From NCBI GenBank assembly GCA_026390215.1, contig JAPLGJ010000184.1:1-7854 (forward strand): a DNA stretch of 7,854 nt, in the 5' to 3' direction. Below, piece after piece: positions 1 through 5,740 of this stretch. The position numbers were made by a program, and so were the translations under genes. Origin of the DNA: Caldisericota bacterium (GTDB taxonomy: Bacteria; Caldisericota; Caldisericia; Cryosericales; Cryosericaceae). The notes beneath the pieces were generated by a model that was not told where the DNA came from, did not search any database, and saw nothing but the letters and a program-made list of their open reading frames with translations. Each line of letters starts with the position of its first letter. Position 1 is the first letter of the stretch.

Positions 1-16
1 ACTGAGCTACATGGGC
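1..16 (-). tRNA. tRNA 5' end, cut by window edge
   Basis: Read on the minus strand, the last 16 bases are GCCCATGTAGCTCAGT. This is the 5' acceptor strand, T8, and the start of a D arm with the typical GCTCAG. It begins one base after the CCA end of the tRNA-fMet gene, so the two are probably on one transcript. The anticodon lies outside the window and the amino acid cannot be read. By analogy with clusters in front of tuf it could be tRNA-Thr, but that is only a guess. Confidence 0.75.
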
Positions 17-17
17 T

Positions 18-94
<77 letters not shown>

Positions 95-134
95 TTCCTC
101 GCTGTCGTTGTGCATGGGCACACAAACAGCAGTA

Positions 135-165
135 TGTATACTACTCGAAAAGCACAAGAAGTCAA
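135..165 (-). promoter_or_regulatory. Candidate promoter for tRNA-fMet
   Basis: On the minus strand, TTGACT (160-165) matches the -35 consensus at five of six bases. It is followed after 16 bp by TAGTAT (138-143), or after 19 bp by TATACA (135-140), each four of six for the -10 box. Transcription would begin about 35-40 bases before the tRNA. The AT-rich stretch stands out in an otherwise G+C-rich gap and sits where a stable-RNA promoter is expected. The exact -10 box is unsettled. Confidence 0.5.
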
Positions 166-215
166 TCACCATCGAAGCGCCGAACGCTCCGCAGGAGGTG
201 CCGCACTACAGAAGC

Positions 216-256
216 TGCCCAAGAGGGCATGCACAATCCTCCTGAAGGAGGAGTGC
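216..256 (-). other. Tandem hairpins after tRNA-Gly
   Basis: Two hairpins follow tRNA-Gly on the minus strand. The first (256-231) pairs GCAC-T-CCTCC with GGAGG-A-GTGC around a TTCA loop, with a two-base bulge. The second (229-216) is TGCCC-TCTT-GGGCA. Neither is followed by a clear run of U, so this is not a canonical intrinsic terminator. They may still slow polymerase, set the 3' end of the tRNA-Tyr/tRNA-Gly transcript, or guide tRNA 3' processing. I see no coding signal in the 95-273 gap. Confidence 0.4.
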
Positions 257-273
257 TGCTCCAGTTCAAACGC

Positions 274-348
274 TGGAGCGGGAAACGGGATTCGAACCCG
301 CGACAACCTGCTTGGAAGGCAGGGGCTCTACCACTGAGCTATTCCCGC
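274..348 (-). tRNA. tRNA-Gly (TCC)
   Basis: A complete 75-nt tRNA. Acceptor GCGGGAA pairs with TTCCCGC. The D arm is GCTCAGTGGTAGAGC, the anticodon loop is CTTCCAA with anticodon TCC (complement at 314-316), the T loop is TTCGAAT, the discriminator is U73, and CCA is encoded (274-276). It reads glycine codons ending in A/G. It lies 8 bp after tRNA-Tyr and shares a transcript with it. Confidence 0.97.
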
Positions 349-356
349 CAGTGCAA

Positions 357-441
357 TGGTGGGCAGGGAGGGATTCGAACCCCCGTAGGCATTGCCAACA
401 GATTTACAGTCTGCCGCCATTAACCGCTCGGCCACCTACCC
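357..441 (-). tRNA. tRNA-Tyr (GTA)
   Basis: A complete 85-nt class II tRNA with a long variable arm. Acceptor GGGTAGG pairs with CCTGCCC, the anticodon loop is CTGTAAA (anticodon GTA, complement at 405-407), the T loop is TTCGAAT, the discriminator is A73, and CCA is encoded (357-359). It sits 4 bp after a tRNA-Thr-like 3' remnant and 8 bp before tRNA-Gly, which copies the Thr-Tyr-Gly order common in bacteria. The stop codon of the upstream sigma reading frame (TAG, 436-438) falls inside its acceptor stem, so any transcript carrying the sigma frame runs straight into this tRNA. Confidence 0.97.
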
Positions 442-948
442 ACACTGGAGCCGACGACCCGAATTGAACGGGTGCCGGAGATGTCTCTCGAAACACGCGC
501 GTTCGCAATCACTGAGCGTGGCAGCGAGCGCAATCATGTCAGGGACTCCCGCCTGTGCAGGGTCGCCGAGGGAACTCCCCCATCCATCGAGAGTGTCTGA
601 CAGCTCGACGTGAGAGCCGGCAGCTCGCCGTGCCATGTCAATGAGTCTGTGCGAAGCGACAGTGGCAATGTATCCGTCGAGACCGCCCCGCCGGACATCA
701 TAGGTGCGAATGGCACGGAGAAAGCCCAGGACAGCCTCGGCGAGACAATCGTCTCGTTCATCTCGTTCGGTGCAGTACTTGCGGGCAACAAACTTGAGGA
801 GGGGCATGTATAGACCCAGCAGCTCCTCAAATGCCATATTGTCGCCCGCCAGAAAACGCTGCCTCAGCGATTCGGCGTGTTCCGATGAGCGACCGCTTCT
901 AGGACTCGATGGCACGGAAGAGCACAACTGCGAGTGCCGTAGACACAT
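436..948 (-). CDS. Sigma-70 family factor (SigH-like), 3' truncated
   Basis: The frame encodes 170 residues. Residues 36-109 fit sigma-70 region 2, which binds core polymerase and the -10 box: AFEELLGLYMPLLKFVARKY, then the D-C-L-A-E-A-V-L-G-F-L-R-A-I stretch, and YIATVASHRLIDMARR. After a linker, residues 145-157 (LSDCERACFERHL) look like the first helix of region 4. The helix-turn-helix that reads the -35 box should follow, about 30 residues, but is missing. Instead the last dozen or so residues are translated tRNA sequence, and the stop lies inside tRNA-Tyr. Placement right after rlmB matches sigH of Firmicutes. The start is uncertain: ATG at 948 lies inside rlmB, GTG at 915 gives 159 residues, and neither has a clear ribosome-binding site. 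It is probably a broken gene, though a product with region 2 alone could still bind core polymerase. Confidence 0.75.
   Translation of the reverse strand: MCLRHSQLCSSVPSSPRSGRSSEHAESLRQRFLAGDNMAFEELLGLYMPLLKFVARKYCTERDERDDCLAEAVLGFLRAIRTYDVRRGGLDGYIATVASHRLIDMARRAAGSHVELSDTLDGWGSSLGDPAQAGVPDMIALAATLSDCERACFERHLRHPFNSGRRLQCG
446..476 (-). pseudogene. 3' remnant of a tRNA, probably tRNA-Thr
   Basis: On the minus strand there is a perfect T arm (ACCCG, loop TTCAATT, CGGGT; 473-457), an acceptor 3' strand CGTCGGC (456-450), discriminator U and CCA (446-448). The matching 5' acceptor strand GCCGACG, a D arm and an anticodon arm are all absent upstream, where sigma-factor coding sequence continues instead. 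The acceptor sequence and the place just before tRNA-Tyr and tRNA-Gly both suggest tRNA-Thr, but identity cannot be proved without the anticodon. The left break lies at about 474-480. Alternatives are an integration (att) scar or an assembly join. Confidence 0.7.
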
Positions 949-1654
949 TCAGCGAATCGATGCCCGGCCTCATTGGAATCGTGATGAAGAAGTCCGCATT
1001 CTTCCGTGTGAGTTCGCGCATGCCAGCGCCCTCGCTGCCGACAATGAACGCGGACGGACATGCGTACTTCTCCTTCCGGTAGTCGTGACCATCTGCCGCC
1101 TCCAGCCCGTACAGCCAATAGCCATCCTTCTTGAGTCGTTCCATGGCATATGCCAGATTCGCTACGACGGCGATTGGAAGTCCAAATACCGTCCCAGCTG
1201 ACGCAGATACCGCCGCCGGCGAAAACGGACTTGTCCGGTCCTTTGTGACGATAAGCCCCCCTGCTCTTGACGCGGCCACCACACGGATAATCGCTCCCAG
1301 ATTGTGCGGATCGGTGACCTGGTCCACGAGGACGACTGAACGGCGGGCGGGTTCAGGAGGCATAGCCCCCATGAGGGCGTTCATGTCCAGTAGGCGCACT
1401 CGCGCGCACTGAGCCGCGATACCCTGATGAGGGACATCGCCGAGGCTCTTCTGGAACCACGATCCGACCTTGTACTCCATCGGAACCTTCAGCCGCGAAG
1501 CCACATCTTTGATCAGCCGGATACGGTCGTCTTTCTCCGAACCAGCTTCAAAGATGACTTTCTCGACCGGATGTTCAGCGGACAGTGCCCCCAGGACCGA
1601 GTTCTTACCATAGATAAGCATGCCTGCTGGTCTCGTTCTTTGAATGTTAGCCAC
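899..1654 (-). CDS. rlmB: 23S rRNA 2'-O-methyltransferase, TrmH/RlmB family
   Basis: This 251-residue protein of the SpoU (SPOUT) family transfers methyl from S-adenosylmethionine to a ribose 2'-OH. RlmB of E. coli acts on G2251 of 23S rRNA in the P loop. Residues 11-90 form the N-terminal L30e-like RNA-binding domain (starting MLIYGKNSVLGAL). The three SpoU motifs follow: DPHNLGAIIR at 115-124, which includes the catalytic Arg region, FIVGSEGAGM at 203-212, and IPM..GIDSLNVSTA at 226-240. The last two build the knotted cofactor pocket. It starts with GTG at 1654, overlapping the cysS stop by 8 bases; an internal ATG (residue 12) is a possible alternative. The place after cysS matches yacO of Bacillus. 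A tRNA-specific TrmH role is less likely given this context. Confidence 0.93.
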   Translation of the reverse strand: MANIQRTRPAGMLIYGKNSVLGALSAEHPVEKVIFEAGSEKDDRIRLIKDVASRLKVPMEYKVGSWFQKSLGDVPHQGIAAQCARVRLLDMNALMGAMPPEPARRSVVLVDQVTDPHNLGAIIRVVAASRAGGLIVTKDRTSPFSPAAVSASAGTVFGLPIAVVANLAYAMERLKKDGYWLYGLEAADGHDYRKEKYACPSAFIVGSEGAGMRELTRKNADFFITIPMRPGIDSLNVSTALAVVLFRAIES

Positions 1655-3128
1655 GGATGCGATACCTCACGCCGTCAACGCCGTCCTCCAGAGCGATACC
1701 AACACTCCTGAGGCGCTCCCTGATCTGGTCAGCCATGTCGTACTGTCCTGCCTCACGAGCGACCCGACGCTTCATGACAATCGCATCGAGAAGTTCGCTC
1801 GCGGAGGCGTTATCCTCAACAGCGGCTCCAACCTCCGCGGCAACAGCCATGAGCACCCGCTGCTTGCCGACAAGAAGAGTGGATTTGTGTTCCCTGTAGT
1901 CGCTGGTCTGGTCGAGCCCAAACACCCAGAGCGCGGACCGGAACGCTTCGAGCGCTCGAGAAGCCTCTGACCCATCAAGCAGCCGCTCCGAAGCCCTGCG
2001 GCGCACTCGAGTCATGAATTCGTAGACCGCAGCGAGTGCACGCGACGCATTGAGATTGTCTGCCAGCGCAGTGTCGAACTCGCCGAGAAAATCGGAACAT
2101 ATGCTCTCAAATTCCACCTTGACGCCGTCATCGGACGCCTGAGTCAATCCTTGCAGAAACGCCTCGAACTCCGCCAGACGCTCATAATTCGTGAATGCCT
2201 GCCCGAATCCCGAAATATTGAACTTCAGAGGTTTCTCGTAGGAGGTCTGTAGAAGATAGAGCCGGACAACCTGCCCTGGATACTGCTCCAGCAGTTCGCG
2301 CACAGTCATGACGTTGCCGAGTGACTTCGACATCTTGTCGCCGCCCATGTTGACCATGCCGGAGTGCATCCAGTATCGAACAAACTGCTGTCCGTTCAAA
2401 GCTGCCTCACTTTGCGCTATCTCGTTCTCGTGGTGAGGAAAGATGAGGTCCTCACCTCCCCCATGAATGTCGAACCCTGCCCCGAGATTTCTCAGACTCA
2501 TCGCCGAACACTCGATATGCCATCCCGGACGACCCTTTCCCCAGGGACTGTCCCATGAGATCTCGCCGGGTTTCGCAAGCTTCCACAGTGCGAAATCCAG
2601 TGGGTCCTCCTTCGCCTCGTTCACGTCTACCCGCGCCCCACTGCGCATCTCGTCGACGGAACGGCCTGAAAGTCGACCGTAGCGACTGAACTTGCGGACA
2701 GAGAAGTAAACTCCGTCTGATGAGACATAGGCATACCCGTTTTCAATGATGTGACCAATGAGGTCGATAATGTCCTGGATGCTTTCCGATACCCTTGGCG
2801 TGATGTCCGGTGGAAGAACATTCAGTGCCGCCATGTCCTCAAGATACTCGCCGATGAAGCGAGCAGACAGATCGAGGGGCGCAACCCCCTGCTCCTGGGC
2901 TCGTCGGATGATCTTGTCGTCGATGTCAGTGTAGTTGCTGACGTGGGTCACGGCATAGCCCGCGCGCAGGAGGTAGCGTTTCAGAAGATCGTAGACGGCG
3001 GCCGTCCGCGCGTGCCCGATGTGCGCCGAGGCATACGGCGTAACCCCGCATATGTACATGGTGATTTTGCCTGGCTCACGGGGCACGAGTTCGACGGTCT
3101 TCCGCGTCAGCGTATCATGAATCCTCAT
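1647..3128 (-). CDS. cysS: Cysteinyl-tRNA synthetase
   Basis: The class I synthetase that charges tRNA-Cys in the cytoplasm. The product is 493 residues, close to the usual 460-500. The HIGH motif is at 36-39 and KMSKS at 265-269; both shape the ATP site. The four zinc ligands that select cysteine are present at C27, C207, H232 and E236, with the same spacing as in E. coli. The helical and C-terminal domains with the family's MKRRVAREAGQYDMADQIRERL end are complete. The ATG at 3128 was chosen because a GGAGG lies 9 bases upstream; a GTG at 3149 is in frame but would place this site inside the gene. The gene follows a terminator and overlaps rlmB by 8 bases, so cysS-rlmB-sigma is probably one transcript. 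No clear promoter was found in the 40 bp between terminator and start. Confidence 0.98.
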   Translation of the reverse strand: MRIHDTLTRKTVELVPREPGKITMYICGVTPYASAHIGHARTAAVYDLLKRYLLRAGYAVTHVSNYTDIDDKIIRRAQEQGVAPLDLSARFIGEYLEDMAALNVLPPDITPRVSESIQDIIDLIGHIIENGYAYVSSDGVYFSVRKFSRYGRLSGRSVDEMRSGARVDVNEAKEDPLDFALWKLAKPGEISWDSPWGKGRPGWHIECSAMSLRNLGAGFDIHGGGEDLIFPHHENEIAQSEAALNGQQFVRYWMHSGMVNMGGDKMSKSLGNVMTVRELLEQYPGQVVRLYLLQTSYEKPLKFNISGFGQAFTNYERLAEFEAFLQGLTQASDDGVKVEFESICSDFLGEFDTALADNLNASRALAAVYEFMTRVRRRASERLLDGSEASRALEAFRSALWVFGLDQTSDYREHKSTLLVGKQRVLMAVAAEVGAAVEDNASASELLDAIVMKRRVAREAGQYDMADQIRERLRSVGIALEDGVDGVRYRIRG

Positions 3129-3137
3129 CGTCAGGTT

Positions 3138-3142
3138 CCTCC
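3138..3142 (-). promoter_or_regulatory. cysS ribosome-binding site
   Basis: GGAGG on the minus strand, 9 bases before the ATG at 3128. It settles the cysS start against the in-frame GTG at 3149, which lies upstream of this site. Confidence 0.75.
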
Positions 3143-3169
3143 ACTGCACAAGCGTACCTACAGGGTATC

Positions 3170-3201
3170 AAAAAAGGCAGCAGACACAATGTCCTGCTGC
3201 C
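3170..3201 (-). terminator. Intrinsic terminator after rpsI
   Basis: On the minus strand GGCAGCA (3201-3195) pairs with TGCTGCC (3182-3176), and inside it GACA/TGTC forms four more pairs around a three-base loop, with one bulged C. Six T follow (3175-3170). This G+C-rich stem plus U tract is a textbook Rho-independent terminator. It ends the ribosomal protein transcript 23 bases after the rpsI stop and separates it from cysS. Confidence 0.93.
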
Positions 3202-3224
3202 CAGTGAACTACGAGAAAGCCTGT

Positions 3225-3617
3225 CTAGCGTTTCCTGTACTGAGTGGCCTTGCGGGCGCCCAGGAGACCGTACTTCTTGCGCTCTTTGATGCGAGCGTCG
3301 CGCGTCAGAAGCTTGGCCTTCTTCAGAACCGGCTTGTTCTCCGGGTTTTGCTCAACCAGCGCGCGGGCAATTCCATGGCGAACGGCTTCAGCCTGGCCAT
3401 TGAAGCCACCACCGGCAACGCTCACCATCGCATCGAACATAGGCGTACCCCCCATGACGGTGAAGGCAGCCATGGTCTTCATGGAAACCGTCTGGACTGG
3501 AAAGTAGACCTCGACCGGCTTGCCATTTACGACGATCTTGCCAGTTCCTGCAACGAGGTGAACACGCGCAATAGCAGTCTTTCTCTTACCCGTTCCCCAA
3601 ATCTGCGTGGTTGCCAC
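3225..3617 (-). CDS. rpsI: 30S ribosomal protein S9
   Basis: S9 sits in the head of the small subunit, and its C-terminal tail reaches the P-site tRNA. The product is 130 residues, the normal length. Family features seen are GTGKRKTAIARV (8-19), VNGKPVEVYF (30-39), GGGFNGQAEAVRHGIARAL (69-87), LLTRDARIKERKKYG (103-117) and a basic tail ending in K129-R130. The tail ends YRKR where E. coli has FSKR, so the residue before the final KR is Arg instead of Ser. The start is GTG at 3617, supported by GGGAGG 5 bases upstream, which overlaps the rplM stop codon. This implies coupled translation of S9 with L13. Confidence 0.98.
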   Translation of the reverse strand: MATTQIWGTGKRKTAIARVHLVAGTGKIVVNGKPVEVYFPVQTVSMKTMAAFTVMGGTPMFDAMVSVAGGGFNGQAEAVRHGIARALVEQNPENKPVLKKAKLLTRDARIKERKKYGLLGARKATQYRKR

Positions 3618-3622
3618 AGCAT

Positions 3623-3628
3623 CCTCCC
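3623..3628 (-). promoter_or_regulatory. rpsI ribosome-binding site over rplM stop
   Basis: GGGAGG on the minus strand, 5 bases before the rpsI GTG start. Its first base is the last base of the rplM TAG stop codon. The site fixes the GTG start, since much longer in-frame extensions upstream would run through rplM in another frame. Confidence 0.8.
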
Positions 3629-4059
3629 TAGTTAGCCTTGAACTCAACAGGCTTCTGAGCCTGGTGAGGATGCTCGGGCCCCTGATAGACGCGCAGGTTG
3701 CTGAGCAGTTCCTTGCCAAGTGTGTTCTTCGGCAGCATGCCGCGAACCACACGCTTGAGCAGGAAGTCTGACCGCGTCTCAAGCATCTTGTTCCAATTCG
3801 TGGCCTTCAGGCCACCCGGGTAGAACGAGTGATGATAGTGCATGGTCTGTATACCCTTCTTGGGATCAATTGACAGCTTCGAAGCGTTGATGACGATGAC
3901 ATTGTCGCCAACCATGGCATTCGGCGTGAACTCTGGTCTGTCCTTGCCGCGAAGAATGTTGGCAATGACCACGGCAAGTCGCCCAACGCTCTGATCCGTA
4001 GCATCAATCAAAACCCAGTGACGGGTAACCGTCTCTGGTCTAAAAAACGTTGTCTTCAT
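3628..4059 (-). CDS. rplM: 50S ribosomal protein L13
   Basis: L13 is an early-assembly protein of the large subunit that binds 23S rRNA. At 143 residues it is full length. Conserved stretches are HWVLIDATDQSVGRLA (14-29), P46-N47 with GDNVIVINA (51-59), HHSFYPGG (76-83), VVRGMLPKN (104-112) and PEHPHQAQKP (128-137). It starts with ATG at 4059 with AGGAGG 6 bases upstream. rpsI follows after 10 bases, the universal L13-S9 pair. A candidate promoter ends about 25 bp before the start, so the pair can be expressed apart from the upstream genes. Confidence 0.98.
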   Translation of the reverse strand: MKTTFFRPETVTRHWVLIDATDQSVGRLAVVIANILRGKDRPEFTPNAMVGDNVIVINASKLSIDPKKGIQTMHYHHSFYPGGLKATNWNKMLETRSDFLLKRVVRGMLPKNTLGKELLSNLRVYQGPEHPHQAQKPVEFKAN

Positions 4060-4086
4060 TCATATCCTCCTGGTCAATTCTTTACT

Positions 4087-4114
4087 AGATTACCATAAAC
4101 CCGCGATTAGTCAA
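4087..4114 (-). promoter_or_regulatory. Candidate promoter for rplM-rpsI
   Basis: On the minus strand TTGACT (4114-4109) matches the -35 box at five of six bases, and TAATCT (4092-4087) lies 16 bp on as a weaker -10 box. The -10 is preceded by TGG, an extended -10 (TGN) signature. The region is AT-rich against its surroundings. Transcription would begin about 20 bases before the rplM start, leaving no room for a structured L13 leader. No terminator follows truA in this 137-bp gap, so read-through from the ecf-truA genes is also possible. Confidence 0.55.
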
Positions 4115-4196
4115 CGCCTTGAGGCAGCAAACGATGGTGGACCCACATGCCCGGAGAGGGTTCGGGCGGATGGCTCTACGCATCGCGCAGCAGCTA

Positions 4197-4937
4197 TCAA
4201 GCGTAGTCAACGGCAACCAGGTAGAGGCCGCCAGCGGCCATCACCTGTCGCGTATACGGGACGTCAAGGCCTGCAAACGCGTTGTTCCACGTTTCAGCGC
4301 CGATCCTCCCTTGCCCGGCCTTGAGAACGAAGTACGCCATGCGGCGTACCATATGATACAGGAAATGATCGCCTGAGACCATGAAGATAACCGCCCTATC
4401 CGTTTCCATGACATCAACGGCACTCAGCGTACACGTCGTGTCTCGACGCGGCCTGCTTGGATCAGTATTCCCGAACTCCTTGAAATCATGCGTTCCAAGC
4501 AGTGCATGCGCAGCCTCATTCATCGCACCAGTCTTGACCGGATACTCGAGTCGATACGCATAACGAGCGAGGAACGGGGTCCAGCTTCCTTCCTTGATAA
4601 ACACGTAGGCGTAGGACTTTCTCACTGTAGAAAACCGGGCGCTGAAGTTGGCACACTCACGAACGCAACCGCGAATCGTAAGCCACTCGGGCATCATGAC
4701 GGGGATGCGTCGTACGACGCGTTCATAGAGAGCATCGTCACGCAGAACGAAGCTCACAACATTGTGAAGCGCGTGGACGCCTCTGTCGGTTCGTGACGCC
4801 CCAACAACAGGAATGAACGATCCACAAACGGCCTTCAGCGCCCCCTCGACAGTGCCCTGCACACTCACCAGGGACTCCTGCTTCTGGAAGCCATAGGTGA
4901 AGGAGCCGTCGTAGGCTATGTCCATACGCACCGTCAC
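4197..4937 (-). CDS. truA: tRNA pseudouridine(38-40) synthase TruA
   Basis: Converts uridines 38-40 in the anticodon stem-loop of many tRNAs to pseudouridine. With the start used here the product is 246 residues (B. subtilis enzyme about 247). Visible features are AYDG (8-11) with GFQKQ, the catalytic loop SRTDRGVHA (48-56) with catalytic D51, SARFS (99-103) and the conserved K-x-Y tyrosine Y109, HDFKEF (150-155) and FLYHMVRR (192-199). The catalytic loop has Ser where most bacterial TruA have Gly (GRTD), a form nearer to eukaryotic Pus1. I chose GTG at 4937 because it overlaps the ecfT stop as GTGA, giving translational coupling and the usual short N-terminus. A GTG at 4952 would add five residues. 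Neither has a clear ribosome-binding site. Confidence 0.95.
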   Translation of the reverse strand: MTVRMDIAYDGSFTYGFQKQESLVSVQGTVEGALKAVCGSFIPVVGASRTDRGVHALHNVVSFVLRDDALYERVVRRIPVMMPEWLTIRGCVRECANFSARFSTVRKSYAYVFIKEGSWTPFLARYAYRLEYPVKTGAMNEAAHALLGTHDFKEFGNTDPSRPRRDTTCTLSAVDVMETDRAVIFMVSGDHFLYHMVRRMAYFVLKAGQGRIGAETWNNAFAGLDVPYTRQVMAAGGLYLVAVDYA

Positions 4938-5740
4938 AGGAACAGACGCCACAGGACGACCCCGGACAGAGCAGCTGCCGTTCCAAGAAGAATGAAGGCA
5001 TCGAAGGACCGAAAGTGACGTGCATGATATCTTGTTCGGGGACTCCCTACGCGAAAGCCCCTTGCCTCCATCGCGACGGCCAAGTCGTCTGCCCGGCGAA
5101 AGGAGGAAACAAACAAGGGGATGAGAATCGGAATGAAGCTCTTCATTCGCACGATGAGGCTGCCTTCCCCGATCCGGGCCCCCCGCGAAACCTGAGCACG
5201 TATGATACGCTCGGTTTCCTCGAGAATTGTGGGCACAAAGCGCATGGCGATGCTCATGACAAGAGCAATTTCGGCGGAAGGCAGGCCAATATGGCTCAGC
5301 GGCTTCAGCAGATCTGACACAGCGTCGGTCAACTCTATGGGAGAAGTACTCGCGGTAAGCAGGACGCTTACCAGCGTAAGGAGGACCAGCCTGCAGAGAA
5401 TGAAACCGGCCAGTCCCAATCCCTCGCGCGTGATGCGAACGAAACCAAATTGCCAGATAGGCGTGCCAGGAGTGAAGAATACCTGCACCACGACGGTGAG
5501 TACAATGAGAAACAGGATGGGTTTGAGGCCCCGAGCAAAGAAGCGCAGGGGTATTCTTGAAACCCCGATGCCAAGGGCCAGGAAAACGGCAATAGGAATA
5601 TACTGCACCGTCTTCGTCGCAACAAAAACCCCGATCATGAGAGCTATGGTCGAAACGAGCTTCACCAGAGCGCCAGACCGGTGTACGACCGAAGTCCCAG
5701 GGTAGTGCTGACCAAGAACGAAGCTGCGAGAGAGGGCCAC
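4934..5740 (-). CDS. ecfT: ECF transporter transmembrane subunit EcfT
   Basis: The membrane coupling protein of energy-coupling-factor importers: it links the two ATPases to substrate-binding S components for vitamins or metal ions. In 268 residues there are hydrophobic segments at about 26-42, 46-60, 73-89, 108-130 and 246-267, with a long cytoplasmic part between the fourth and fifth. That part holds the two coupling motifs that dock into the ATPases: SRG at 185-187 (usually ARG) in AQVSRG, and ARG at 226-228 in AMEARGF. The start is GTG at 5740, sharing one base with the ecfA2 stop (TAGTG), with GGGAGG 6 bases upstream. The end overlaps truA by four bases. The substrate cannot be told because no S gene is nearby. 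Confidence 0.95.
   Translation of the reverse strand: MALSRSFVLGQHYPGTSVVHRSGALVKLVSTIALMIGVFVATKTVQYIPIAVFLALGIGVSRIPLRFFARGLKPILFLIVLTVVVQVFFTPGTPIWQFGFVRITREGLGLAGFILCRLVLLTLVSVLLTASTSPIELTDAVSDLLKPLSHIGLPSAEIALVMSIAMRFVPTILEETERIIRAQVSRGARIGEGSLIVRMKSFIPILIPLFVSSFRRADDLAVAMEARGFRVGSPRTRYHARHFRSFDAFILLGTAAALSGVVLWRLFL

Noticed and set aside
446..522. A full 77-nt tRNA ending at the CCA at 446-448
   Set aside because: The length fits by chance (GCC at the 5' end can pair with GGC), but acceptor bases 4-7 do not pair, there is no D stem, and no five-pair anticodon stem with a seven-base loop can be drawn. The sequence is explained by sigma-factor coding.
446..948. An intron or split tRNA-Thr with the sigma gene as intron content
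   Set aside because: No tRNA 5' half is found upstream of the sigma gene, where rlmB follows directly, and no intron core structure is visible.
704..1201. Open frame of 165 residues on the plus strand
   Set aside because: Antisense to the sigma gene and rlmB, with no family resemblance and no ribosome-binding site seen.
2751..3635. Open frame of 294 residues on the plus strand
   Set aside because: It lies antisense to cysS and rpsI, crosses their terminator, has no recognisable domains, and both genes on the other strand are certain. Long antisense frames are common opposite G+C-biased codons.
4120..4196. Terminator between truA and rplM
   Set aside because: A five-pair hairpin (GCCCG/CGGGC with a nine-base loop) exists on the minus strand, but no U tract follows it.
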